Shown one piece after another: positions 26,872 to 37,105 of a stretch of DNA of 64,000 bases. The notes under the pieces were generated by a model, which was not told the origin of the DNA, did no database searches, and saw only the letters and a program-made list of their open reading frames with translations. The stretch is from Closterium sp. NIES-65. Its lineage: Eukaryota > Streptophyta > Zygnematophyceae > Desmidiales > Closteriaceae. The translations under genes and the position numbers were made by a program. Position 1 is the first letter of the stretch. Each line of letters starts with the position of its first letter. The DNA is taken from the NCBI GenBank assembly GCA_948144175.1, contig CANXME010001461.1, positions 744,001-808,000 of the forward strand, read 5' to 3'.

Positions 26872-28634
26872 CGGGGCCTCTGTCGGAGGAAACTGGGAGG
26901 AGTGAGGGGCAGCCCGCTAGCGCCCCTCGACACAGGGGACACAGGTAGGGCCAGGGCCCTGAGCAAGGGGAGGGAGGGATCGAGGGAGACCAGAAAGAAA
27001 GAAGACGGGAGGCCATGCCTCTGAGCCGAAGCAGAGAGGGGTGACCAAGGCGGTGGTGCCAGAGGAGAGTCTCGTGAGACAGGAGACAACACGAACAGGG
27101 GGCAGACTCAGGACCAGACCTGGACGCTGCAGCAAACACCTGACCCGACGCAGTGACCCTACCAGACTCAACAACAGGAGGAGACGCAGTGGTCAGTGTG
27201 TACAGGCTCGACCCCGACAGACGGGTAAACGTAGCCAGGTGTCGGCCTGTGCTAGCCTCTGTGCAGTGGGTCACCCGCTGACGCGCAGGAGTGAAGTGGT
27301 GTACTCCCCCATCCTGTAGGTCAGCACCACTCACCAGGTTGGTAGAGAACGAGGGGAGGTAGAGACCAGACAGGGTGCCAGAGGGAGCCGCCGGACACGG
27401 GAGGACCGTGGAGAAGTGAGACAGGACAAGACCCCCAGAGGGGTCAGCCACAGACACCGCAACCGGCCGACTAAGCGGCGTGAGTGTGGTGCGGTCCCGA
27501 AAGAAGGAGCGAGAAGCCCCAGAGTCAAGGGTGAAGGTGAGGGAGGCCGAAGCCGACGTAGTACCTGAGAGCGCAGACTCACCAGTACCTGAGGACGCAG
27601 ATGCACTAGCACTTAGAGCAGCAGTGTCGCAAGCACCTAGGGCAGCCGCCTCACCAGTACCTAGAGCAGCAGTCTCACTGCCCGGATCGGGCAGGAAACA
27701 CCGGTAACAGTCACCCTCATCACTAATAGACACAGCATACAAGGCAGAAAGAATAGCATCAAAATCAAGATCATAGATGGCAACACCCGCCCTAGACAGC
27801 TCGCCCCAGCGAGGGATCTCGGAGGCCTCCGGGAACTGGTGACGCCACGCGTCCGTCAGGCGGCCAAAGCAACATTGGGTGGGGTGTGCACCCCCACACT
27901 GCTCACCCGCACGGTTGCCGGTGATAGGACGTAGGTGCACGGACCAAAACCCCCACCCCGGTGGCGTGCAATGTACCACTCTCGGAGCTGCTGAGGGGAC
28001 AGGGTCTCACGACCGCGCTGCTGCTGCTGGCGCGGACCACCACCGGAGCCACTCCTCTGCGTAGACCCGCGACCAGCTCCACCGCCACCCCCGTCGCCTC
28101 CGCCGCCTCCGCCGCCTGCGCTACTACTGCCGCCTCCGCCGCCTCCTCCACCGCCGCCACCTCCGCCACCTCCGCTCCCACCGCCATCGCCGCCGCCGCC
28201 TCCGCCTCCACTGCCGCCACCGACGCCTCTACCCCCACCACCACTCCCACCGCCACCCCCACTCCCCCCGCCGCCTCCACCTCCTCCTCCACCGCCCCCG
28301 CTCGCCCCTCCAGTGCCCCTGCCCCCCTTGCCCTTGCCAGAGCGGCGTCTCCCGCTAGGGGCAAACGCCGCACCGACCGACTCAAGACCAAGGAGGTCGG
28401 CCGCAGCAGCAGAGGCAACAGAGGGCAGTAGGGGGGAGGGGAACACGGGTGTGCGCGGGTGCGCGGGTCACCACGAGAGGCCCCTACAGCGACTATGCTC
28501 CTCTCGGCCGCTAGGAGGGACTTCTCGAGGAGGTCAACAATGAGAGTGGTGGGACAGACTGAGAGGAAGTGGTCCCTGACTACGCGAAGGGAGTCAGGGA
28601 GGCGAGTGAGTATGTAGTAGAGAGTGATGTACAT
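26872..28634 (-). pseudogene. CopA-3 gag C-part, protease and GAG-pre-integrase
   Basis: Read across three frames. The gag middle part begins MYITLYYILTRLPDSLRVVRD (28634) just after a G/C homopolymer. A Gly-rich region (28080-28330) follows, then the atypical zinc knuckle remnant (RAGEQCGGAHPTQCC), protease LDSGASRSFFRD, and pre-integrase (LLWHHRLGHPS). Frameshifts lie near 28400, 27960 and 27010. A TAG ends VPCVEGR near 26919. The product would not be made as one protein. Confidence 0.85.
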
Positions 28635-29107
28635 GGGGGGGGGGGGTTCTTGGCGCAGAAGTCAGCAGGAAGCGCAGCGCGGTAGCGAGTGTTACTAGTG
28701 CGGAGGTGCGTAATGAGGTCAGCGACTGTGGGAAAGGCAGTAAGGTCAGGGAAGAGGTACGGTAGCATGAGACGGCTCAGTGCAGCAGTGGCAGGGGAGG
28801 AGTAGCGCGCAACTACAGCGTCGTACAAGGTCTGAGCACTCTTGTACTGACTAAAGTGCGCGCGCTCGGAGGTAGGCAGGTGGCCACGCACAGCAAGACG
28901 TACAGCAGCATCGCGCGTGGCCCACTGGGAGCGAAAAGTGGCGTCAGCGTCAGCAGCAGGGGCAGGGGAGGCGCCAGAGGTGAGGTCAAAGAGGGAGAGA
29001 CTGTCTGCCCTATCGCACTGTAGGAAAAGCTGCAGGTCATCTACCCAGACCTCAAAGTCAATGGCCCGACCCTCAGCGTCAAAAGCGAGAACACTGGGGG
29101 TAGCCAT
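28580..29107 (-). pseudogene. CopA-3 gag N-terminal part
   Basis: Starts MATPSVLAFDAEGRAIDF with the family gag N-terminal domain (VWVDDLQLFLQCDRADSL, TRDAAVRLAVRGHLP, LYDAVVARYSSPATAALS, LFPDLTAFPTVADLITHL). The frame leaves gag at a run of 12 G (plus strand 28635-28646), where NPPPPCTS replaces the expected path into MYITLYY. CopA-5 has 11 G at the same place and is also out of frame; 10 or 13 would restore continuity. Confidence 0.88.
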
Positions 29108-30203
29108 GACAGCAGTAGACTAGCAGCACAAACTGTAGGTCAGGGGCAGTGCAGTGACAGAAGCGCTGCTCTCACCAGACAGGGCGGTGCGGGCAGCTCA
29201 GCAGCACAGCAGCTCGGCAACACGGCGGCTCGGGCGACTCGGACGGCTCAGTAGCAACTGCGGCTCTGCGGCACCAGCAGCTCGGCTCCTCAGCGGCTCA
29301 GGCGGCTCGGGCGGCTCGGGCGGCTCGGGCGGCTCGGGCGGCTCGGGCGGCTCGGGCGGCTCGGGCGGCTCGGGCGGCTCGGGCGTCTCGGGCGGCTCAG
29401 GCGGCTTGGGCGGCTCAGGCGGTTCGGTGACGTAGGGCGGCAGGGCCGCTGGTCGGGCGGCAGGGCCGTTGGGAGGGCGGCGGGGCCGCAAGGTAGGTGG
29501 CGGGGCCGCAGCGGGAGGGGCGGCGGGGCCGAAGCGAGGGGCGGCGAGCCGCAAGGTAGGCGGCGGGGCCGCAGCGAGAGGGGTGGCGGGGCCGCAGCGA
29601 GAGGGGCGGCGGGGCCGCAGCGAAGGGCGGCGGGGCCGCAAGGTAGGCGGCGGGGTCGCAGCGAGAGAGGCGGCGGGGCCGCAGAGAAGGGCGGCGGGGC
29701 CGCAGAGAAGGGCGGCGGGGCCGCAGCGAAGGGCGGCGGGGCCACAGCGAAGGGCGGCGGGGCCGCAGCGAAGGGCGGCGGGGCCGCATTGAAGGGCGGC
29801 GGGGCCGCAGCGAAGGGCGGCGGGGCCGCAGCGAAGGGCAGCGGGGCCGCAGCAAAGGGCAGCGGGGCCGCAGCGAAGGGTGGCAGGGCCGCAGTGAAGG
29901 GCGGCGGGGCCGCAGTGAAGGGCGGCGGGGGGGGGGGGCGCAGCGAAGGGCGGCAGGGCCGGGACTGGGCGGCGCCTGGGCCGTAGGGCTAGGCGACGGG
30001 GCCGCTAGGGCAATGGGGCCGCCAGGGCGACGGGGCCGCTAGGGCGACGGGGCCGCTAGGGCGGCGCGACGCAGTCGCTAGGGCGGCTCGACGAGATGAG
30101 AGAGAGGAGTGCGACTCAGGCTGAGCGCGCTCCAGGCAGAAAAAAAAGTTTCGACTTGGTGGGCCCTAGGGACAGTTCCCACTAGGGAACCTGCTCGATA
30201 CCA
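29108..30203 (-). repeat. CopA-3 leader with minisatellite arrays and primer site
   Basis: Same layout as CopA-2: a 9-bp array GGCTCGGGC (~29293-29425), then ~21-bp GGCGGCGGGGCCGCAGCGAAG units (~29440-29960). The primer site in element sense is TGGTATCGAGCAGGTTCCC (30185-30203). About 1.1 kb of leader is very long for a Copia element. Confidence 0.87.
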
Positions 30204-30334
30204 TGAGAAAACTGAAACGAGAATGATTGAACTATGAATGAACTGAGTACAAGTGCTAACCCTAATTGGGTTGTACCCCTTATGGGCTACCCCACTATAG
30301 CCTACACAATAAGCACAAGCTATATGTTCTGACA
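30204..30334 (-). repeat. CopA-3 5' LTR (131 bp)
   Basis: Identical to the 3' LTR except one base in the CTACCCCACTATAG segment (the 3' copy reads CTACCCTACTATAG). Confidence 0.93.
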
Positions 30335-31045
30335 GTCAGCCACTGGGACACACAGTTACCAACCCTGGATTTCGCTCACAACAATGCGTCACATGCGGCC
30401 ACAGGGAAAACTCCTTTCTTCCTGTGTTACGGACGGGAACCACTCACACCACAGCAGCCAACTACACCGGCACACGTCCAAGCCGCACATGACTTCGTCA
30501 CCACCATGCAGCAGCTATGGGAGAAGACTCAGCGACGTCTCACCACGATGCAGACCTCCTAGAAGCAATACGCCGATCGTCAGCGTCGAGATCACTCAGT
30601 AGCAGTCGGAGATCAGGTGCTTCTTGACACACGCAACTTGAACCTATCTCACCTCCCATCCATACTCCGGCCTCGCTTCTGTGGTCCGTTTCTCGTGGAG
30701 GCACAGGTGACAACAGTTACATTCCGCTTGCGCTTAGCAGATACATGGAAGCTTCACAACGCTTTCCATGTCCAGATACTGAAGCCCTACAAGGACCCCA
30801 ACCAACAGTTCCAGGGACGGCAGCTACCGCCACCTCCACTTGTTCTTGTGCAGGATGAACCTGAGTACGAGATTGAGCGCGTTCTCTCTCATCGGCGCCG
30901 TGGCGGCAAGACCCTCGAGTTCTTGATACGCTGGAAGGGATACGACCCCAGTGAGGACAGTTGCAGAAGCTGATATGGGCAACGCACGCCGTGCTCTCAA
31001 GGAATATCTTATCAAGCAGGGTGTATCTCACGCCACCCAGCTTTG
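30335..31045 (+). pseudogene. Gyp-1 integrase C-terminus and chromodomain
   Basis: Continues Gyp-1 after CopA-3: VSHWDTQLPTLDFAHNN, TPFFLCYGREPL, an in-frame TAG at ~30560, then the GPY-type integrase tail (LRPRFCGPFLVEAQV, ADTWKLHNAFHVQILKPY). A chromodomain follows at 30858-30960 (EYEIERVLSHRRRGGKTLEF then LIRWKGYDPSED). A 3-bp or similar loss against Gyp-4 (EDSWAAEADMGNARRAL) breaks the last ~25 codons. Chromodomains of this kind bind modified histones and steer integration. Confidence 0.88.
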
Positions 31046-31056
31046 ACGGGGGGACG

Positions 31057-31412
31057 TGTGAGAGTACGACGGCTTATGCTAGCTATGCTTGCTTGCCTTT
31101 ACTTTGTTATGCTATTTCTAGCATAGGATAATTATATGCATGCATGAATTGCTTGATTTCCTAAGCTAGGTGCTTTCCTATATTTTATTATAGTTATAGC
31201 ACCGAGCTAGGTTGCGTGCACCGAATTCTGGCTTTTCGGTTGCCACCGAATCGCCTCCTACCGAATTCGGTAAGGATCTGTTCGGGCCGCTTCGCGATCC
31301 GCAGAACCTTCGCGTAACACCTGGTTACGGGGCCTTGTGTCGAGCCTATATATAGCCTCGTGTTGTACCCAGGTGATTCATTCTATTCATATTCTCTTTT
31401 CTGAGCTCGATC
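31057..31412 (+). repeat. Gyp-1 3' LTR, lacking its last bases
   Basis: Starts TGTGAGAGTACGACGG after the purine tract GGGGGGACG. It is the same LTR as 51835-52202 and 57079-57448. It ends GAGCTCGATCCTAG; the final ATCCTCACA is missing and inverted gypsy gag sequence follows at once. Confidence 0.9.
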
Positions 31413-31779
31413 CTAGCTCGGTACCTGAATAATTTCTAAAGGCTTTTTCTTGGCCTCTAAACCTCCCCTGAATTTTGTAAAGGCTTGAAAACCACGAGAA
31501 GCAATATTCTTCGTTAGAGTATCTTCATAGGATACTTTTAACGAATTCTTACTTTCGTGGGTGTTTGGCTGGAGTTTCCCGGTCGGTGCAGAGTCTTTTT
31601 TCGCGGAGCCTCCATTTGCCTCGGCGATTTCCCGTCATGCCGGCCGGTCGTGACGTTTTAGATTCGCGCCATCATTTTCTCCTTTTTTTCACCCGCTCCG
31701 AAGTCGCCACATTGTCGCCTTTTTCTGATCTTAACGCGATCGCCAGGTCGATCCGCGGCTACTGGCGATTCCCGTTTTT

Positions 31780-32790
31780 TTACTTTGGGGGTGCTCCACT
31801 GTTTCCGTCCCGGAGTGCCGCACGTGCTTTTTTCATCTTGTAGCACGACAAAAACTGATGCCCTGCTGCGCCGCAAAATTCGCATTTTGTCGGCTGCTGC
31901 TTTGCGTCGTATTTGTCGATATCCATCGATTCGGCGAGCGTGGGGGGTGCTGATCGCTCCGTGCCGAATGTACGGTTCGGCGTGAAGCGTCGTGTTTCGG
32001 GTTGACCTCGTGTCAGCGCGTCGTATCGCTCGGCAGCATGCACGATGTCTCTGTAGCTGTTGAAATTCGCCGCAATCACCTGCCGCCGAATCTCCATTTT
32101 TAACCCTTCAGTGTACGCCTGGATTTTTTCGCCTTCGGTCAGGTCGGTGATGCGGTTGAACAGTAACTCCATCTGCTGCGTGTACTATGCTACACTACTG
32201 TATTGCTTGTGTCGGTGTATCTGCTGCCGTGCCATGTAGGTCGTATTAATTGGTTCGAAACGCTCAATTAAATCTGCCCGAAACTGCTGCCACGTTTTCT
32301 CCCCGCGGGCTACGTTAGTATAGTAAATCCATTCGAGAGCCGGTCCATGTAATAGTGTCGCTACGAGCCAAATCCTTGCTGCGTGGTGTTGCGGGGTCGA
32401 ACAGCCAATGGCCTCGAAGTAAATTTCGAGGGTGGCCACGAATCGCCGGACGTCGGATCCCTTCGCGCTTGGATCGAACGCCTCCGGGAGCCTCGGTCGT
32501 GCTGCTTCGAGGTTCGGCGACGGTGGTGCCATTGGTCCGTGAAATGTCGGTGTCGCCACTACTGCTGGAGTTGTCGGTGCTGCAGTCGCAGCGGTCGCTG
32601 CTACTGCGGTGGCGAACCCTGGTTGGCTTGTCAGAAAAGCCTCGAGTCGACGCGTCAGAAAAGCCTGCGTCTGCTCCATGTCGGTGCGGAGGCTCGCAAT
32701 GTCGCTCGTAGTCGCGTACTTGTCGCCTTGGCCCTCCATGCCTGACATCAACGCGTCCGAAAAACCGAATCGAGGGGGAGCGAAAAACAC
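31780..32790 (-). pseudogene. Gyp-2 gag (capsid and zinc knuckle)
   Basis: The first frame (32790-32185) holds the gag domain: LEAARPRLPEAFDPSAKGSD, VRRFVATLEIYFEAIG, GPALEWIYYTNVARGEKTW, FRADLIERFEPINTTYM, then a stop after KQYSSVA. The second frame (32172-31780) continues in register: MELLFNRITDLTEGEKIQAY, VIAANFNSYRDIV, and the CCHC knuckle CEFCGAAGHQFLSC. One stop region (~32173-32190) separates them. Gag assembles the cytoplasmic particle. Very similar to Gyp-3 gag. Confidence 0.87.
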
Positions 32791-32890
32791 GGAACCGGTT
32801 TTACGTACCCGAGATCGATGTTTGACTGCGTCGCTCCCACGGTTTTTTTCAGACTGGTTTTAGCCGTCGAAAGAACTTCGCGTGTAAACG

Positions 32891-32904
32891 GGCTCTGATT
32901 ACCA
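32891..32904 (-). promoter_or_regulatory. Gyp-2 primer binding site
   Basis: Element-sense TGGTAATCAGAGCC, two bases after the LTR; close to the initiator-Met-tRNA complement. The same site occurs in Gyp-3 at 57451. Confidence 0.8.
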
Positions 32905-32906
32905 AG

Positions 32907-33276
32907 TGTGAGGATCTAGGATCGAGCTCAGAAAAGAGAATATGAATTGAATGAGTCACCTGGGTACAACACGAGGCTATATATAGGCTCGACACAAGGC
33001 CCCGTAACCAGGTGTTACGTGAAGGTTCCGCGGGTCGCGAAGCGTCCCAAACAGATCCTTACCGAATTCGGTAGAAAGGCAATTCGGTGGCAACCGAAAA
33101 GCCAGAATTCGGTGCACGCAACCTAGATCGGTGCTATAACTATAATAAAATATAGGAAAGCACCTAGCCTAGGAAATCAAGCAACTCATGCATGCATATA
33201 ATTATCCTATGCTAGAAATAGCATAATAAAGTAAAGGCAAGCAAGCATAGCTGGCATAAGCCGTCATACTCTCACA
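32907..33276 (-). repeat. Gyp-2 5' LTR (370 bp)
   Basis: Complete, TGTGAGAGTATGACGG .. GATCCTCACA in element sense. It is the inverted partner of the LTR at 31057-31412, so 31057-33276 has inverted ~360-bp ends. Confidence 0.92.
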
Positions 33277-35240
33277 GTATACCTAGATCACAGTACAGGC
33301 AGAGCCTTCAGCAAGTGAGGAAACGTAGGCACAAGGCCCAACAAAGTACAAAAGCATTGATGATCACCAGGCGGAAGTGCCTTGGTGAATATATCAGCAG
33401 TGTTGGCCTGAGTGGCTACGTGAGCAAGACGAAGCTGACCACGCTACTGCAACTCTCGAGCAAGGAATTAACGCAGAGCGATATGCTTCGTTCTGTGCTC
33501 CAGTCTGTGCTCCTGACACAAGGCAATGGCGGCCTTGTTGTCTACGTACAGCACTGGAGGAGAACGAGGCCGCTCTCCCAAGTCGGTCAGCAGGTAGGTA
33601 AGCCAGCGCAACTCCTGTGCAGCCATGGCTGTGGCGTAGATCTCAGCCTCACAACTGAAGCTGAGGACTGAAGACAAGCGTGTAGAACGCAAAGAAACTG
33701 AACCAGAGCCAAGGCTGAAGGTGTAACCCTGTGACGACCGCTGAGTAGCCTGGTCGTCAACCCAAGAAGCGTCTGAGTGCACAGTGAGGACAACGTCGCT
33801 CTGTCCTCCAAGCACAAGCTCCATGCCCGATGTACTGCACAAGTAGCGTAGTACCCTCTTAGCAGCATCCATGTGCACCTTTCGGTGCCGACCAGGAGCC
33901 ACGTAGCGAGCCAAAAGGCCAAAAGGGTACACAAGGTCAGGACGAGTGCAGGTCATCAGATACATGAGGCAGCCCACTAGCTCTGGGTAAGGACCACTCG
34001 GCTCTACGGACTCGTCCGAAGGTGGAGGTGAGAGCGAGTGACCTGTAGCCAGAAGAGTGGCCTGTGCCGAGGACCAGGTGAAGCCGAAGCGCTGAAAGGA
34101 CCTGCTGCACCATGTGTGACTGAGTCAGTGTGATGGTGCGGCGTGCTCTATCCCGGGTAATCTGCAAGCCAAGGTAGCTGCGCAGCTCACCCAGGTTTGT
34201 GCACGTGTGTCTCTTCTGCAGCTCCGACTTCACAAGGGCGAGAGCCTCAGTGTCAACAGTGGCAAAGACCAGATCGTTGACGTACATGAGGATGCAGAAC
34301 GGCGGCAGCGAGGTGTCGGTGCGCAGAATCAGCGACGAGTCAGCAATCGAGGGAGCAAACCCAAGAGCCGCAAGTGTCGTCCTCAGTGTGTCATGCTAGT
34401 CACGGGGCGCCTGGCGGAGACCGTAGACTGGCCGCCTGAGGCTCCACTTGGTACCAGGAGGGAACGACCCAGTGAAGCTAGGTGGGCGGCGCAGCCAGAT
34501 CTCGTCGTGCAGGCTGCCCTGTAAAAAGGCTGTGCTCGTAGTCATGCTGAGCGACAACGTGCAGCAGCACCCGAAGAGTGGTCATCTTCGGGGTGGGGGA
34601 GAACGTCTGGAAGAAGTGGACTCTCTCCCGCTGAGTGAAGCCTCAAGCAACGTAACGAGCCTTGAAGAACGGTGGAGAACGTTGCGGCCGCTTCACCCTG
34701 AAAATCTACATGCCATCAACGATGCTCTCCCCAGGAGGGGGAACCTTGTCGACCTAAGTGCCTGTGGACTTTTAGGAGGCCATCTCTGCATCCATGGTTG
34801 TCTGCCACTGAGAGGAGTAGGGACCCTCGATCGCATTAGCGTAAGAACGCGGAGTCGGGATGTCTGGTGCATCCGGGTCTCCCTCAGGGGCAAGCAGCAT
34901 GGACACGAGATGAGGTGCAGCGGCTGCAAGACACTCAAGGTCCTCCTGCCTGTCCTCAAGGACGTCCGTGACAAGAGCACACTCACCCCCGACGGACGGA
35001 GGACAGACAGACTCAGACTTAGCAACAAGACTAGCGGCGTAGTCTAGACGACAGGCAACAGGAAAGTCAACAAGCTCAGCGACTAAGGCAGACGCAGCAG
35101 CAGACTCATACGACGGGTCAGTGACAACAGTGGCGAGCAGCCGCATGACAGTAGGGTGAGCAGCACGAGCGTGGTTAGACTCAGGCTCAAGAGCGTCAGA
35201 CAGAGAAGACGCAGGAGGGGACAGCAAGGGAACACGCTAC
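33277..35240 (-). pseudogene. CopA-4 RT and RNase H, multiply broken
   Basis: Pieces: linker end and RT start (35227-34772: VTDPSYESAAASALVAELVD .. MDAEMAS), RT palm (34287-33937: YVNDLVFATVDTEALA, where YVDD has become YVND) and RNase H (33977-33468: SDASWVDDQ, FSCEAEIYATAMA, YVDNKAAIALC). A TAA replaces the Trp of MASWKST at ~34778. Part of RT is missing near 34525-34545, and a TAA follows KHIALR. RT is certainly inactive: the first catalytic Asp is Asn. Confidence 0.85.
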
Positions 35241-35399
35241 AGAGCAGAGGAAGGACGTAGGGCCATGAGGTGTGTGCCGCGGACAGCCGGCGAACGCTCA
35301 CAAGTGACATGACGACCAGTATGACCAGTGTGGACAGAGCGAACAGGCAAGACAGGACGAGACGCAGGCTCACGATGCTCAGCAAGACCGCCTGTCAGC

Positions 35400-36300
35400 T
35401 TAGTGTAAGGAGAAGGAGCAGGCAGCGATGAGCCAGGCTGAAACGGAAGACCAGTAGAAGACGGGAGGCAAAGAACCTGGCGAAGCACAGAGCCAGGCGG
35501 TGGCAGAGATGAAGGTGACGGCGGAGCGAAGAACAGTCGCGGCGGCCCAGCGCCACAAGCACCTATAGCTCCAGCACCTCCTGCAGCTCCAGAACCTCCA
35601 ACGCCAGTACCCGCAGCCGCTCCAGAAACTCCAGCTCCAGCGCCACTTGCGCCAGCACCTCCAACAGCTCAAGAACCTCCAGCGCCAGCACCCGCAGCAC
35701 CTCCAGAATCTCCAGCTCCAGCGCCACCAGCAGTAGCACCCCCAGAACCGGCACCCCTAGCTCCAGGGCCTCCAACCTCAGAGTCAACAGCAGCACCTCC
35801 AAGTCCAGCAGGACCTCCAGCCCCAGCAGCTCCAGTACCTCCAGTACGAGCACCTCTGGGACCAGCTGCCCCAGGAACTCCAGTAGAAACAACTCCAATG
35901 CAGAGTCACCAGCTCCAGCGCCTCCCGCAACAAGGCCCCTAGCTCCAGCAGTGCGACCCTCACGGCTAACGTACCCCTTGCAGCTTTTGTGGGGAGAGAG
36001 GGAGACGACGATGAGAGTGCAGCGGCGAGGCACTAGCAGAGCAACTACAGAGACGGCCGCTCCAGGGAGACTGCTCATCAGACGCCGTAGCGCCCCCAGG
36101 TGCAGCACCCCCAGACTCCTCACGCCCAGGCTCAGCACCTCCAGGCTCCGCACCCCCAGGACCAGCACCCCCAGGCTCCGCACCCCCAGGCTCAGCACCT
36201 TCACAAGCAGCACCCCGAGCAGGACCACTCCCAACAGGACCTGAGTCACCAGTGAACTCAACCAGCGCAGTCAAGGGAGGATGGTCTACTTGAGACACAC
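35400..36300 (-). repeat. CopA-4 pol linker minisatellites
   Basis: GC-rich tandem units (CTCCAGCAC/CCCCCAGGCTC types) coding for Gly/Ala/Glu/Pro-rich repeats between integrase and RT. Read in other frames they give LGVLSLGVL-like artefacts. Confidence 0.8.
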
Positions 36301-37105
36301 CTGAAGGAGCAGGACCGGGAGCGAGGAGGGGGGCTACCTTGAGAGCACCTGGTGCAAGGAAGAGCGGCGGGGGGGGGAGAGGGGCAGTGCAGTAGGGGAA
36401 TAGATGGTAAAAGGAAAGCGACTCGTCGAACGTGACGTCCTAAGAGGGGAAGACACGGCGCGAGGTGGGGTGGTAAAACTGCCAACCAAGCGCGTCAGGG
36501 ACAAAACCAAAGAAGACACAGGGAACAGTGCGGGCGGAGAGCTTGTCCGCGGTTGTATTGCAGACGAAGGCACGAGAACCCCAGAATCGGAACACCGACG
36601 CATCGCCAACCTCCCCCGTCCACCGCAGTGTGGGCGAGGTCTCCGGCAAGGAGACACGGGGCCAAACGTTGAGCTGATGCGCGGCGTAGCGGACCGCAAA
36701 CGGCCATAGAAAATGGGGGGCAGCCGCATGGACCATGGAGGTACGAGCGACCTCCATGACTAAGCCAATGCGGCGCTCAGCAACCCCATTCTGCTACGGA
36801 GAGGCCGGAAGCGTGAACGTCTGGCAAATGCCCTCCCCAGGACAAAAGCTCTGTAGGAGGTCGAGGGAAAACTCTCCAACTCTGTCAGAGTGTAGACGCA
36901 GGACGGGAAACTCCGTCTTGAACCGCTCGCGGAGCTGGAGACAGGCAGCGCGGATCCAAGGAATCAAAACATCAGGGACCTCACCCTTGGTGCGCAAGGG
37001 GAAGACCGTGGTGTAACGCGAGTAATCGTCAACAACCAGCAGGAAGTATTGCTCGCGGTCCTGCCCACTGATGCGGGCTAGGCCCCACACGTCAATGTGC
37101 AGGGT
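36258..37105 (-). pseudogene. CopA-4 integrase
   Basis: The core starts in LHIDVWGLARISGQ (37090) after a TAG that separates it from the gag-protease frame. The second acidic motif reads LHSDRVGEFSLD (Gly changed to Val). A TAG follows LPASP, then NGVAERRIGLVMEVARTS with the catalytic Glu, and a C-terminal domain ending HPTSRRVFPS and a stop. The DDE residues survive but the frame does not. Confidence 0.83.

Larger units (their letters stand above)
22817..30334 (-). mobile_element. CopA-3: full-length recent Copia element nested in Gyp-1
   Basis: 7518 bp with 131-bp LTRs that differ at one base and a perfect 5-bp target duplication GTCAG (22812-22816 and 30335-30339). It contains primer site, minisatellite leader, gag, protease, integrase, a repetitive linker, RT and RNase H in Copia order. 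Despite near-identical LTRs, the coding region has frameshifts, stop codons and a changed RT motif, so it was probably copied from an already defective RNA by proteins supplied in trans. It is the reference copy for CopA architecture in this window. Confidence 0.95.
20067..31412 (+). mobile_element. Gyp-1: chromodomain gypsy element, 5'-truncated, split by CopA-3
   Basis: Ty3/gypsy order protease-RT-RNase H-integrase-chromodomain, then a polypurine tract and 3' LTR. The 5' LTR and gag are absent at this end: it begins at CopA-2's LTR in the spacer before protease (20067 onwards aligns with 59217 onwards in Gyp-3). CopA-3 is inserted at 22817-30334 with target duplication GTCAG. Multiple stops and frameshifts show it is inactive. 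The chromodomain places it among chromoviruses, which use that domain to target chromatin. Confidence 0.9.
31413..33276 (-). mobile_element. Gyp-2: inverted gypsy 5' half (LTR, primer site, gag)
   Basis: Reading right to left: LTR 33276-32907, primer site, gag, and spacer up to 31413, where it meets the Gyp-1 LTR end to end. In element order this 5' half stops at a point equivalent to ~59075 in Gyp-3, whereas Gyp-1 begins at the equivalent of ~59217. The two therefore add up to nearly one complete element with its 5' half inverted. Confidence 0.8.

Noticed and set aside
27903..28634. 243-aa ORF with Val/Ala/Gly repeats as an independent gene
   Set aside because: Its first ~85 residues are CopA gag and the rest is gag's poly-Gly region read out of frame after a frameshift.
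30335..31045. Envelope gene in the gypsy element
   Set aside because: After integrase there is only a chromodomain and short tail before the purine tract. No signal peptide or transmembrane segment, so no env.
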